Assembly (NCBI RefSeq): GCF_016801865.2
Contig: NC_068937.1
Span: forward strand, 130,303,779 to 130,367,778
Source: Culex pipiens pallens
Taxonomy: Eukaryota; Arthropoda; Insecta; Diptera; Culicidae
Direction: 5' to 3'
DNA: 64,000 nucleotides
Under the pieces are notes generated by a model. It was not told the origin of the DNA. It ran no database searches and saw only the letters and a list, made by a program, of their open reading frames with translations. Position numbers and translations under genes: made by a program. Shown here one piece after another: positions 45,904-57,449 of this stretch (position 1 is the stretch's first letter; each line of letters opens with the position of its first letter).

Positions 45904-46282
45904 GGAAATGCATATAGCATTTATAAACACTTTTTTCATTCATTTGTTAAAACCATGGTTCGTCATTTCAATTCATATACTATTTTATCCCCCTCCCCCT
46001 ACGACTTCGGTTAGGCGAGGGACCAGTAGAAGTCATGACCAACCTTGACGATCCCTGAATTTTTTTTTTTATTTTCGAGAAGATTAGAAAATTTTCCTAA
46101 TTTTTTTTGAATATTTTGAATTTTATTTTCGAAATAATGCACGTTTGAATAAAATTAAATACAATTTCTCAATTTTTACAAATTTCGCATTTTTAGGTAA
46201 ATACTAAAATTATCTTCATGTGCAAAATGACCATCCGTAAACCACGTGGACAAATTTTTATCTCAGGCCCTCTCCCTTTTTA
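45614..46282. other. AT-rich non-coding DNA with a poly(A) run
   Basis: No gene. It includes the 82-bp A-run listed separately and a small hairpin before it (GGACCTATAAAC at 45775 with GTTTATAGGACC at 45802). An AT-rich tail runs up to the TTAA MITE. Confidence 0.5.
45818..45899. repeat. Poly(A) run of 82 bases
   Basis: An uninterrupted run of A follows CCTATC and is followed by CTCTGG. It could be a retrotransposon tail or a simple expansion. I found no duplication that would bound an inserted retroelement. Confidence 0.95.
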
Positions 46283-46286
46283 TTAA

Positions 46287-46925
46287 GAGCGAGTCCACGA
46301 ACAGGGCATACCCCTTTGGGAGGTTGTTTGGACCTCACCAACCTGCCTGAAATTTTCAGGGGTTGTTTGTATATAAATATAAGACTAGCATCTGGCCAAA
46401 ATATGAGCACTCTAGGTCAACGGGAAGTGGGGCAAATCGGGACACAAAGTTTGAAGGTTCAAAAACGTCAAAAATCTTAAAAAGGCTGTAACTTGGGAAA
46501 AAATCAATTAAACTTCGAAATCAAAAATGGATCTGAAAGGATCGAATCGAGTTGATAGCTGGATGGAACACTTTTTTATTTGAGTTTGAAAATTGTGTTA
46601 TTTTTTCACTAAAATGCCAATAACTCTCTTTAGATTTTACCAATTAGGATGCTTCACCCTGCATTTTGTTGCATTTTTGAAGCCCTTTCAGATGCATTTT
46701 GAATTTTGAAATTAAATTGAATTTTGCCTAAGATATAGCTTTTTTAAGATTTTTGACGTTTTGAACCTTCAAACTTTGTGTCCCGATTTGCCCCACTTCC
46801 CGTTGACCTAGAGAGCATATATTTTGGCCAGATGCTAGTTTTATATGTACAAACAACACCTGCAAACTTCAGGCAGATTGGTGAGGTCGATGCGAGATGG
46901 GTATGCTTTGCTCGTGGACTCGCTC
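46287..46925. mobile_element. 639-bp TTAA-flanked foldback MITE
   Basis: GAGCGAGTCCACGAACAGGG is matched inverted by the right end reading CTCGTGGACTCGCTC, with TTAA on both sides (46283-46286 and 46926-46929). Arms of about 240 bp pair through GGTCAACGGGAAGTGGGGCA and ACAAAGTTTGAAGGTTCAAAA. The TTAA duplication groups it with piggyBac-type MITEs by duplication only. Its ends differ from the TTAA element at 30447. Confidence 0.88.
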
Positions 46926-46929
46926 TTAA

Positions 46930-48595
46930 ACACTTTAGCCGCTATCTTGGATATCAAAATTCTTAATCACTTTAGAATAGTTTAGGAGTCAAACTGATAA
47001 TTGAGTCTGGGCTGTATTCCAAACAAACGATATTTTGTAAAAAAATGAGTATTTATTCTTTTAAACTAACTTCAAAGTAGTTCTTTTTGTGAACGTTATC
47101 CAATATTCGGTACAATCTAAGGCCAAAATTGATTTAAAATGTGTAGTCGAATCTAAATTGTATTCTGAATGATTTTGCACTTTTGCATAAAATGCATCAC
47201 TCCATAACTTATCAATTGCATTCCACTCCATCAAGCAAAAAGAAAACTTAGATGAAATATTCTGCTTCCCCTTCCCTCCCATCCAGAGAATCCATTTACA
47301 GTTTCGATATTCCATTCCATATCCCGAGGAAGCAGAGAAAAAAACCCAGTACAAAAAACGATATCGGAAGCAAAAATTCCAATATCCTCAAAACATGCCA
47401 ACATTGCACAGCAAACGTTCCAGGGCTCGCATTGCGTTCCAGGCAGTGCTGCCAGCAGTCGTAACACTGTGACATCAAATATCGTCGTTCGTCCCGCCAC
47501 CGCCCCTTGCACAACTTGGCCGAGAGATGTCGCTGCCCCGTTTAGTATACATTCAGGGGAATTTTTTCTTCTCTTCCTGCTAAGCTGCTGCTGTTGGCGA
47601 GAGCTGTCTGTTCCGGGCAGAACCGACCGTAAGAATGGCACGCAAATGACAAAACCAGACAGACATTTTCTCTCTTCACCCCGCACCTTACGGGAACTTG
47701 TGAGTTGGATTACTTTGAGGAAAGCTCCAACTTGGTTTGATGGGAAAACGGAAACTTTGTGAGATTTGGTTTGGAGCTATTTTTAGGGAGAAGGTATAAA
47801 TAATTCATTTTGAGGAAAATTTCTAGTTCTGGACCACATTTATATCTAGAGCAAGCTCAGAATAGGCATAATGAATGATCATAAAGCCTCTTTGTCAGCT
47901 AATTCTGCCGTTCAAACCAACTGGACCGCATTTTTCCGTTCACTCCGGTGCACTTCAATGGGAATGAGAAACAGATCCTCACTCAGCCACTCTCAACCCA
48001 AAGAAGACCAAGAACCGGCTTCATCATTTGAATGTGCATGCATGTCTCATTCGGCAGCACCATCCCTGCCCGGGCCGGGCCCCGACTTTGCATCGGCACA
48101 AAGAATGAGACTTTTAATCCTTTCAACTTGCTGGCTTGTGCTTCCACAAGACCCGGTTTTGTTCCGGGTTGCGGCCGGCTCGTTGAATCGGAACACCATC
48201 GTAAACCTGCCACATGAAAGGACGACGACTCTCTGTGTACGGCGGTTGAGTCCTCCTTTTGAGCAGCGTGCCAAGGATTGCCCACTTTCTGTGAAGTCGA
48301 CTGCAGCTGCTGGCGGTGGTCCCCGAGATGGCGTGAATGCCACAAATCCGCCACCAACCGAGGCTAAATGATTCCTTTGCAAATATAGTGCTGCCACAGC
48401 AGCACAGCGCAGCGTCGCTTCGGAGAATGTGTGTGTCCTGACGACGTCGCCGTCGTCATTGTCCTTGGCGTCGTGTCGTACGCCCGGATGGCGGTTTTTG
48501 CATTTGGGTCGACGCGGTGGGTTCACCTCTTTCAAATGAGGTTTGGAAATCGGAAATCGGTGCAGAAGGCGCTGAGTTATGAGAGTTTGAAGCAC
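46930..48595. other. Non-coding DNA with a large single-copy island
   Basis: The part from 47220 to 48595 is the longest GC-rich island after 13370-15450. It holds frames of up to 182 codons on both strands that overlap each other extensively, with low-complexity Gln and Arg stretches and no recognised domain. It could contain an exon or regulatory DNA, but nothing in the sequence decides which strand would be used. Confidence 0.4.
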
Positions 48596-48855
48596 AGTCG
48601 TCCTAATTTCAAGTTAGGACGACATGCATAAAAAGTAATTTTCTTGGGTTTTCATGCCATTTTGCATAGCTTATTATAAAGAGGAACTGGATTTTAATTA
48701 AAGTTTGAATAGATTTGTCCTAATCAATGTTAGGACGACTTTCCTTGACAGTGTCGAACAAAGTGGTTTTTGCATGGGTACGACTCGACAGACGCGGTGG
48801 ATTTACAATCTTTTGAATATATTATAAATTTTAGCTTAATATTATTTAGGACGAC
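48508..48855. repeat. Diverged tandem pair with GTCGTCCTAA hairpin
   Basis: GACGCGGTGGGTTCACC near 48511 and GACGCGGTGGATTTAC near 48791 head two loosely similar segments about 280 bp apart. Each is followed by a TTAGGACGAC word. GTCGTCCTAATTTCAAGTTAGGACGAC (48599-48625) is a perfect hairpin of 10-bp arms, and another TTAGGACGAC lies at 48730. Origin unknown. Confidence 0.5.
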
Positions 48856-48867
48856 TAATACAATGTA

Positions 48868-49743
48868 CCGTAAAACGGGGTGACTTTGATAGGTTTGAGA
48901 TTTTTCCGCAAAATGAAGAGTAAAAATTAAATACGTACGGAATGGTATGAAATCATTCTGACCGTGATAGAGAAGTGTTTAAAGTACTCTTAGAAGAAGT
49001 TTTCAAAAAATTTCGTAAAGTTTAAAAAGTGGGTTAACTATAACTATGAAAATGTTGATAAATAGCATTATTTTAATATTGATGATTTTGAATCGGAAAA
49101 TGGAAAGCATTTTCAGATTCTTTGGATAATTTTCCACTAGGAGTAGGTAAAATAAGTTTGTAAATAATTGATATTATGTGTTTTTGAAACATAATTAAAA
49201 AAAATCACCCGATTTATAGACATTAGAACAAATGTCATATAAAATGTAAAAACTTTTGATTCTTGCTTCGATTTCAGTTTAGAGTGTAATATGATTCGAT
49301 AATTTTATAAACAAAACTAGTTTTAACGAATTTTAGGCAAAATTTTGACTTTTTAACAATTTTACCTAAAATTTATATGTATTTTGTTAAAAAGCTTATA
49401 AACATAGTTAACTATTTATAAACATTGATTTTTCTTAAAAGCTGTATCAGACATCTTAGTGATGGTACATTTGACGTAAACATAAAATTTGAACGCATTA
49501 AATCTTATTTTTACAAGAAAAACTATAACTATCAAAGTCACCACGGAATTCAAATAAGAATATTCAATGCAACTATTTTTTTAAACACTATTGAAAAAAA
49601 CTTTTCCTCAAAAATAGTGCATGCACCTTGTGTGACCTACCCTAGTACACGTTTTAAAAATAGTAATCTTAAGACAAACGTTACCAGTTGGAAAATATTT
49701 CAAAAATAAATTGAAATTCTATCAATGTCACCCCGGTTTACGG
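48868..49743. mobile_element. 876-bp TA-flanked element with CCGTAAAACGGGGTGA ends
   Basis: The ends CCGTAAAACGGGGTGACTTT and the right end reading ATCAATGTCACCCCGGTTTACGG are inverse copies, flanked by TA (48866-48867 and 49744-49745). A second GTGAC-type segment inside (CTATCAAAGTCACC near 49529) repeats the end. It shares 450 bp with the partial element at 40999 and has ends like the MITE at 10596. The TA duplication points to Tc1/mariner-type ancestry. No transposase frame. Confidence 0.85.
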
Positions 49744-49753
49744 TATGTAAAGT

Positions 49754-50926
49754 GGGTCATTCTCCGCCAACTCACACAGCACCTCACCCCGACCTCACTT
49801 CGATTTGCGTGAAACTTTGTCCAAAGGGGTAACATTTGTCTCTGATCACGAATCCGAGGTTCGTTTTTTGATATCTCGTGACGGAGGGGCGGTACGACCC
49901 CTTTCATTTTTGAGCATGCGAAAAAAAGAGGGTTTTTTCAATAATTCGCAGCCTGAAAAGGTGATGAGATAGAAATTTGGTGTTAAAGGGACTTTTATGT
50001 AAAATTAGACGCCCGATTTCATGGCGTACTCAGAATTCCGAAAAAACGTATTTTTCATCGAAAAAAACACTAATTTTTTTTAAAATTCTCCCATTTTCCG
50101 TTACTCGACTGTAAAATTTTTTGGAACATGTCATTTTATGGGAAACTAAAAAAAAAAAAAATTGATATATAGACATAAGGGGTTTGCTTATAAACATCAC
50201 GAGTTATCGCGATTTTACGAAAAAAAGTTTTGAAAAAGTTGGTCGTCGTTGATCATGGCCGTTCATCGTCACCCGCGACAGACACGAACGACGAAACAAA
50301 GAGAAACGCAAAAAGTAACTTTTTCATAACTTTTTTTTCGTAAAATCGCGATAACTCGTGATGTTTATAAGCAAACCCCTTATGTCTATATATCAAAATT
50401 TTTGTAATTGTCTGCTCTACAACTTTGTAGAACATTGTTACACTCTAAAAAATTACCCTGCAAAGTTAGAAAAAACACGAAATTTTAAAATGAAAAATTT
50501 TGTTCTAAATGCAAAAATGACCCTTCAGGGTCAATGTAGATTCTAAAAGTACAATAAATTTCCAATAAAATGACATGCTCCAAAATTTTTTATAGTCGAG
50601 TAACTTTTTTAGGGTTTTTTTAGATGAAAAATACGTTTTTTCGGAATTCTGAGTACGCCATTAAATCGGGCGTCTAATTTTACATAAAAGTCCCTTTGAC
50701 ACCAAATTTCTATCTCATCACCGTTTCAGGCTGCAAATTATTGAATAACATCATTTTTTTCGCACGTTCAAAAATGAAAGGGGTCGTACTGCCCCTCCGT
50801 CACGAGATATCTAAAGACGGACCTCGGATTCGTGATCAGGGACAAAAGTTACCCCTTAGGACAAAGTTTCACGCAAATCGATGAGGGTTCGGGGCAACTG
50901 CTGTGTGAGTTGGCGGAGAATGACCG
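49754..50926. mobile_element. 1.17-kb foldback, GGGTCATTC family member 2
   Basis: Nearly the whole element is one long hairpin. GGGTCATTCTCCGCCAACTC pairs with GAGTTGGCGGAGAATGACC, and the arms continue through TATCTCGTGACGGAGGGGC to a central loop near 50250-50290. Motifs such as GGCGTACTCAGAATTC match those of the 7.2-kb element. The last base of the right end is changed, and the flanks AAGT and AAAA do not match, so its duplication is lost or mutated. It starts 10 bp after the preceding element ends. Confidence 0.85.
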
Positions 50927-50929
50927 AAA

Positions 50930-51845
50930 ATTGACTGAATCCAACAAAATCATGTTGATTTTTCGAAGCTTTCTCTTAGATTTTTTTATGAAATGGTAGG
51001 TTTAGAAGTATAACTACTAAAAAATCACAAAATACCGTGTTTGTTGAAAATACTCAAATTATCATAGTTTGCAATATGGGTATCGAACGAAGCGAAATTA
51101 GGAACTGCTCTAGTATTTTTAATATTAAATGCTCTAGTTATCACAAATTGCTGTGTTTATTCCAAAATACTAAAATTTTCACAAAATACCGTATTTTTTC
51201 GAAAATACACAAATTTTTGTAATTTGCATCATGGGTATCAAACGAAGGGAAATTTGATAGCTTTTTCTCTATTATTAGAGTTTTTTTTTGTTAAATACTC
51301 AAATTTTCACAAAATATTGTATTTTTAAAGTACTCAAATTTTCATTATTTGCATTATGGCTTTAAACGATTTGAGAATTTTGCATGCATTTTCACAGTTT
51401 AGAAGTTTTTTGAATGAAATACATAAATTTTCACAAGATAACGTATTTTTTAAAGTACTAAAATTGTCATAATTTACTATATGGGTATCAAACAAATTGA
51501 AATTTTGCACTCATTTTCACTCTTCAAGAGTTTTTTGAATGAAATACTGAAATTTTCACAAAATACCGTATTTTTTTTAGTACTAAAATTTTCATAATTT
51601 GTAATATGGGCATAAGAACCGTTTAGACGTTTTTTGAATGAAATACTGAAATTTTCACAAAAACACTTATTTTTTGAAAAGTACTAAAATTTTCATAATT
51701 TGTGATATGGGTATTACATGATGCTACATTGTGCATGCACTTCCACTGTAAAAGAGTTTTTTTTATGATATTTTGACGGTAATTTATGAAAATTTCAGTA
51801 TTTCACTAAAAAAAAACTTGAAAAATTCACATCGACTATGTATTC
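50930..51845. repeat. Degenerate satellite related to that of 3540-4844
   Basis: Roughly 125-155-bp units carry ATGGGTATCAAACGAA-like and TTTTCACAAAATACCGTATTTT words, for example near 51078, 51232, 51358, 51484 and 51705. The same word order (GGGTATCAAATGATCGG, TTTTCACAAAACTACGTATTTT) occurs in 3540-4091. So the satellite family exists at two distant places in this window, the second without visible foldback ends. Confidence 0.65.
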
Positions 51846-53960
51846 AACTAGCAATATCTCGACAATTTCTCAACGGATTTGGCAGTTTCAATATCTAATC
51901 AACTCTTCCAACCAATTTCCACCATTTAACCGACCCTCTAAACCCACCGTGACCCCCTCGCAGCTGCGGTGAGAATCTCCTTCCGGTGAAAGCAGCCGTC
52001 GCCGCCAGCAGCCAGCAGCGGTTCAAGCGATCTTTGAAGGTGCTCGCCACGTCACTCTTTGACCGGCGGCGGTGGCCGACCACACCCGGAGCGGTTGCCC
52101 CACGCCCCGGAGACCGGAGACAAAACCAAAGACAAAGGACAAACAACGCACGCCTCGGACGACGACAACCGTCTGATGATGATGATGCTAGGTGCAAACA
52201 CAGAACGCACCGCAGGAATTATGGCCGCAAACAATTTGAGCATTTTGCTCCCGGACAACCCAAACTGGGGGGAGGTTGGTGACAGGAAAATATGTGAGCA
52301 TATCTATCACGAAAGTGCATCGCTGGGTGGGTTGGTGCGAAGCCAAAACGGGAGCGCGTGAATGAGCACACTCAATGTCCTCTCCCCCCCCTGGGTGAGA
52401 GATCCGGAATGTGTGTGGCGGAAGCTGTAAACCTTTCCGGTTCGGTAATCATATTTGGAGTCTTCTTTCTTTAAACCGAAGGCTGCAAGGATAAAACGAT
52501 TCAGGAGCATTTCCGACGTAATCCGATGGCGGAAGGGATTTATTTGTCGTGGTAGCAGTTGCAAAATGACATTTGAAACGTCTACTAAGGTGCAATCTTC
52601 AAGTAGCTTTTTTCAAGGATTTAGTTCGTATTCTAAATTTGTTTTAAAAGCATAACTGTGTTATACCAGTTTTTGAAATTGCAGCAAATGGAAATTTAAA
52701 AAAATGAGATAAAATACTTAATTTGAAAATCGGGCAACGGAATTGATTTTCAGTCGATATGTATTCGTAAGTATTAAAGTACAGTTAGAAGAGGTATTTA
52801 AGAAGTTTAATTTTCATGTGATTTTATAGCCTTTCCTCAGCAAAAATTTTGACAAGCAAAACCCTTGTCAAAATATACAATTTTTGAAGGAATAAAGAAA
52901 ACGTGATAATCCTACTAGTTTTCAGATTTTATACATAAAAAAATGTTGTCCTGGTCCACTATGATGCATCGTTTGCTTATCGGAAAACTTTCCAAATAAA
53001 CCACAAAATTAAAAAAAAAATGACAGCACAAATGTAGAGTTTTGAGAATTTAAATGAAAACGTTTGGAACTGTGTAGAAGGTCCCACATGTCTGTGTTTA
53101 AAATAAAAGAAATGTTTTTGAAAAAAAAAAACATTTATGTATTTTTTCCAATAAAAATTTGTGTTAGTTTTCAAAGTTGGAGACAAAAGAACGAAAATGT
53201 TTAATTTTTACCTTTATGTGTACACAGCAACCAAGGAAGTTGTTGTCATCTTATTCTAAAATTGTCAAGTTTAGGGACCCAATCCTGCAAAAACCGGATT
53301 GAAGAAATAGGTTTTTTTTGTTGTAAATTATCTTGTGGTCAATAGTTAAGGGGATGAATGAAGAGTTATAACGAAAGTTCCCGTAGTTTTGAAGATATCA
53401 AAATGTCTGTAACAAAAATCTTGGTGCAAATGTTCTGGTTGATGTGTACCGTTATATACCGTTTTTTTAGTTCATCCCCATTATACCAAATGAAACAAAA
53501 CAAATTTGAAAACAAATCTGAACTCCTCAAAAAAATTATTGAACTTCAATTTAAAAGATTATTTTTTTGTTTTTTACTAGCGTTAACAATTCCATCAATT
53601 CCTAGGTCCAAATAAGCTATTTTGCATAATTGTTTTCTCCAAACAAATTTTGAGGGGTTGTCTTTTAATACAAAAGTGCTACGAATATATTCGAAAATCT
53701 GTTCTTGGAAAAAAAAAAAGATTGTTCAATTGATTTAGTGCCTTTGGCAAATTTGTAAATTTTTATCAGGACCTTAAAGGGTCAACCTGTGAGCTTTAGT
53801 GCCTTTTGAACGTTTTTTTAGTTACATTTTTTGCAAACAAATGATTTTGAAAAAGTTGAAAAAAAAAACACTAGGACAAAATAAAATAAAAACTTTTTAT
53901 AATATTTGACTTTTAAAACTTTTATAAATATTTGTACCAGTGATATCTTGGAAAATTTTA
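51846..53960. other. Non-coding DNA: single-copy island then AT-rich
   Basis: 51890-52560 is GC-rich with a GATGATGATGATG run (about 52175-52187) and overlapping frames of up to 100 codons that are not recognised. After 52600 the sequence is AT-rich. A diverged dispersed-repeat landmark (GTGCCTTTGGCAAATTTG) lies near 53750. Confidence 0.45.
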
Positions 53961-54806
53961 GTGCGTCCAACCCGGAAATTCCCGCGACAAAACTCCCGGG
54001 ATTTTTTATAATTTGTCCCGAGAATTCCCGAAATTGAAAAAAAAAAACTAATTTGGGTCTGGAAACTTAGATTTGGTTGTGGAAATAGATGCTCAATTGA
54101 ATACTTAGTAATGGATAAGAATTTTAAAGCATTAAATTTTGAATTTGGCATATATCATTTATTTGGCTTATTATGGAAAATTGTTGAAATTTCCGTTTAC
54201 AGATCCGCAAAATGCCTTGCGCTTCAAGTATTTACTATTTAATTTTATAAATTTTTAAAAGACTGGGTAATATATTCACGCATATTTATGATTTTAAATC
54301 TTAAAAAATAAATATCTCATTAAATTTCTTTTCATCAAATACCGACATCAGCGGAAAATCAGGAAAAATTTAACAAACTTAAAACAGGAACAGAATAAAA
54401 CAATTAGTTCACCGATTTTGAAATTTACTGCTCTAAAATCTACTGTACCTATGCAGACTGTAGATTTCACCCAGTTTGCGGTAGTATCTTAAAGATAATT
54501 TGTAAAATATGTTTAAAGTTTTTTTAAAACTGTCATCTTTGTTTTTATTGAAATGAAGATTATCACCAATTAATATTAATGAGCTAATTCTATAATTTTA
54601 AGCTTGAAAACATAACAAATTGAATGTTTAAAAAATTTCCGTGATTCCAAAAATCAATGTTTTCAGTATTTTCTCAATTTCAAAATCACAAATAACACTT
54701 CAAAAGGTTACTTAGCACGTTTTATAATCAAGATTCAAATGTTTATCAAGATTTTAAATTTCTGAAAAAAAAAACATTTCACAAATGATCAATTTTTTTA
54801 TCATGA
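53961..54806. other. AT-rich DNA with CCCGGGA-word fragment
   Basis: 53963-54035 has GTCCAACCCGGAAATTCCCG and several inverted TCCCGGGA/TCCCGAGA words, similar to segments near 25191 and 62207. These look like fragments of one element family, but no paired ends could be set. The rest is featureless AT-rich DNA. Confidence 0.45.
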
Positions 54807-55049
54807 TAGGGGAAATATACCCATTTTAATCACTCTAAGCCGTTCGACCAATTCTCATCACTTTTGCCGAGTTTCGCTATTAAATCTACATTTTCAGATG
54901 CATCAACAATGAAGAGTTGCTTGCTCACTTTTATTTGAGCTATTTATTACTTTGGAACAGTCAAAAACACTTTATGAAAGCTGTAATTCATGATCACAGT
55001 GCTGATAGGCTGATAATAGAAATAGGCTGAAAAGGGTACAGTTGCCCTA
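54807..55049. mobile_element. Possible MITE with TAGGGGAAA ends, copy 2
   Basis: Starts TAGGGGAAATATACCC. Words GCTTGCTCACTTTTATTTGAGC and TATTTATTA match, inverted, the interior of 15872-16103. The right end (near GGGTACAGTTGCCCTA) is more diverged and the duplication is unclear. Confidence 0.5.
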
Positions 55050-55309
55050 ATCAGATCAATAGTTAAAAAAAATATAAATAAATATATAAAGATAACTGAG
55101 GGCAAATTGGGTAACACACATAAATAGTATTTATTCCTTTGATTCTTTGCAAGGCCATATGAGGCATAAAAATAAAGCGGATATCAAATTTTTTTCTTTA
55201 CTTTTTATCAAAAAATAAATAAAAACAAGGCAGTAAAAAGCACAAAAAAAGTCTAAATATTTTTAAATCAAGCTAAAACAAGCTAAATATGATCATCAAT
55301 GCATTTGAG
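55050..55309. other. AT-rich non-coding DNA
   Basis: No gene or repeat was recognised. Confidence 0.45.
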
Positions 55310-55450
55310 AATGTTTTTAGTTGATTAGACTTCTATTTCCATTGAAATTTTCCAGTTTTATGAAAAAAAAAAAACGTTTTGCCCCCTAATTTTTCGAAAG
55401 AAGGGGGGGGGGGGGGGCGACATAAATTTTGAAAAATATGTGCAACGGCG
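55310..55450 (+). mobile_element. Right half of the GGCCGTTGCAAAT (TTA) MITE family
   Basis: Aligns with about 26080-26215: TTGATTAGACTTC, TTTTGCCCCCTAATT, a G-run (about 55406-55418), CGACATAAATTTTGAAAAATAT and GTGCAACGGCG, then TTA. The long G-run sits at the same place in both copies. A left end is not visible in place; a GGCAATTGCAAACATTTT word near 55537 may belong to another fragment. Confidence 0.7.
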
Positions 55451-55675
55451 TTATTGATTAAAAAAAATTAATAAGATAAAAAAAGTTACATTTTAGCATT
55501 AAAAGTCGGATAAATAGTTCTTTTAAATGACTGTGAAGGCAATTGCAAACATTTTACAAGGTTTATGTCGCCTAACGTAAAAAGTTAGAAGCAAAACTAA
55601 ATTTGGTTCGAAAAACTTCAAAATTTTAATGGTGAATGGTGTAAAATGCATTACAAATGAAAAAAAAACCCTAAA

Positions 55676-55905
55676 AAAGTGTGGTTTATGCAACAAGTTG
55701 CAAAAGGTAGATTTTTTCAGCGCACTTCGTATTTCTAACGAGGTTTACCGAGTAGAATAAATACGACGAGTGCGGAAAAAGAATCATGTTTAGCAATTAG
55801 TTCCATGCAACATTTTTGAAATTCCGAAAAACATCCTTTGAATGAAGTTTACAGTCAAATGTTCATGTATTTTGTCAATTAACCGTTTAAAAAAAAAAAC
55901 AAATT
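55676..55905 (+). repeat. Hairpin-rich dispersed repeat, copy 3
   Basis: Aligns with 19198-19500 and 19755-20000: GTTTATGCAACAAGTTGCAAA, GATTTTTTCAGCGCACTTCG, a GAGGTTTACCGAG loop, GCGGAAAAAGAATCATG, CCGAAAAACATCCTTTGAAT and TTTTGTCAATTAACCGTTTAAA. The inner hairpin is less perfect here. Confidence 0.75.
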
Positions 55906-57449
55906 TTCCAACTTTTCAGCATCAGGCATTTAATTTTAATTTTTTCAGTTATTTTATTAAAATACAAAAAAATCGATTGCCAATGTAAAAACTTCCAAAG
56001 CTTTTTTTTCCATCCTTTTCCCAATAGAATCAAATGAGAGAACATGCTCTCCATCACCCTCACTCTAATCAAAGCATTAAATTCAATAGTCACCCAGAAA
56101 CAACGCCCTAGCAAACCAGTCCAAATGGCACATCTGCCCCAGGTTGGACCCTCCTAGCCACAGCTGCCACTGTCCGGAAATCGGGCGAATCAAAAACCAC
56201 ACGAGCAAAAAAAAAAAAAAAACAGCGATCTCATTCACCACCACGGAGAAATTATTTCGATCACCCTTTTCCAGCTGCCTCCTCGCACAAACTTTTCCAC
56301 AAGGAGGGGGGATGGAAAAACAGAGAAAGTTTCCCCCGCGCGCAGGTGAAAAACGTGCGCCGGTGTGTCATAAATTCACCGTGACCGTGATAGCAGGCAT
56401 CAACTTTTGGCTGGGGGCACTGCGGAAACGGCAGCCAGGATCAAAAGTTTCCGCCCAAATTGATGACGGTGTGCACAGGGGGGGCGCTGTGCGGTTGCCG
56501 GAAGCTGGGGGAGGGATTTTTGGTCCTGGGTTTTAAATTAAATGTCCTTGCTGCTTTTGCCTCCACGCGAAATGTCTGGTTTTGTTTGTTTTAAAGAATC
56601 GTTGCCCACTGGAGTCGTGTTCTGGTTGGAATTTTTGTGATTGTTTTTTACAGTCGAAAATGTGTGACAATTTGTTGAAAATGTGAACCGCGTTGAAACT
56701 TAAAACACAAAAATATCTTCATGATTAAATTTTCCTCCAGTGTGCAAACAAAACCCAGTTTTGCAGGTTTTCCATTAATTAGTGTAATGTCAAAAAAGTT
56801 GTCCTCCCCCCACCACCGCAGATTTCCTTCCATGCTGAGGACCTCCAGGGTAAACGAAACTTTCCAGTGGAGTCTGGGAACCGTCACCGGCATTCGTCGG
56901 GGTGAACGTAAACTTGTGAAGAAAGTTTTTATTTTCGTTTTTCTTGGGCGTATTTTTTTCTACCGGATTCTGTTCTATGCTTTATCGGTGGATCTTCGCT
57001 TCCGTTTTTCTTTTTTGGGTCAGACTATGAATCTTAAAAAGAGAACCTTTTAAAGTGGCACATTTTTTTTTAAAGGCGAACAATTTGGCGAGATTTCTTT
57101 TTTAAAGTATGAGAGGATTGAGGTTTACTATAAAACGGAAATTCAAAAAAACATGCTTTAATATTACCATATAAGAAAAAATCAGGTGTTTCTTTTTTAT
57201 CGGATCATAATAATAAGCACGATTGTTTTTCTTTAAATATTTATTTTCTATTTTATTGAGGATCAGATTTTTTTCACTTTGCCTGTAAATATCAGATGCT
57301 ATTTTGATGACACTACAAACTGTATTTTCTTGTTTTTATTTATTTATCTCAGAGACTGATTCTCAGCAATGATTAGACTAATCGTGAATGTTTTTGTAGC
57401 AAATCAACAGTAAAATTTTCCATTCTCTTATTAACTCTACTTGGTATAT
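55906..57449. other. Single-copy island and AT-rich DNA
   Basis: 56100-57060 is a GC-richer island with overlapping unrecognised frames of up to 130 codons. AT-rich DNA follows. No splice-bounded exon could be supported. Confidence 0.45.

Noticed and set aside
47231..48595. Frames of 124-182 codons on both strands
   Set aside because: GC-rich DNA opens several frames at once and none has a recognisable domain, so no strand can be favoured.
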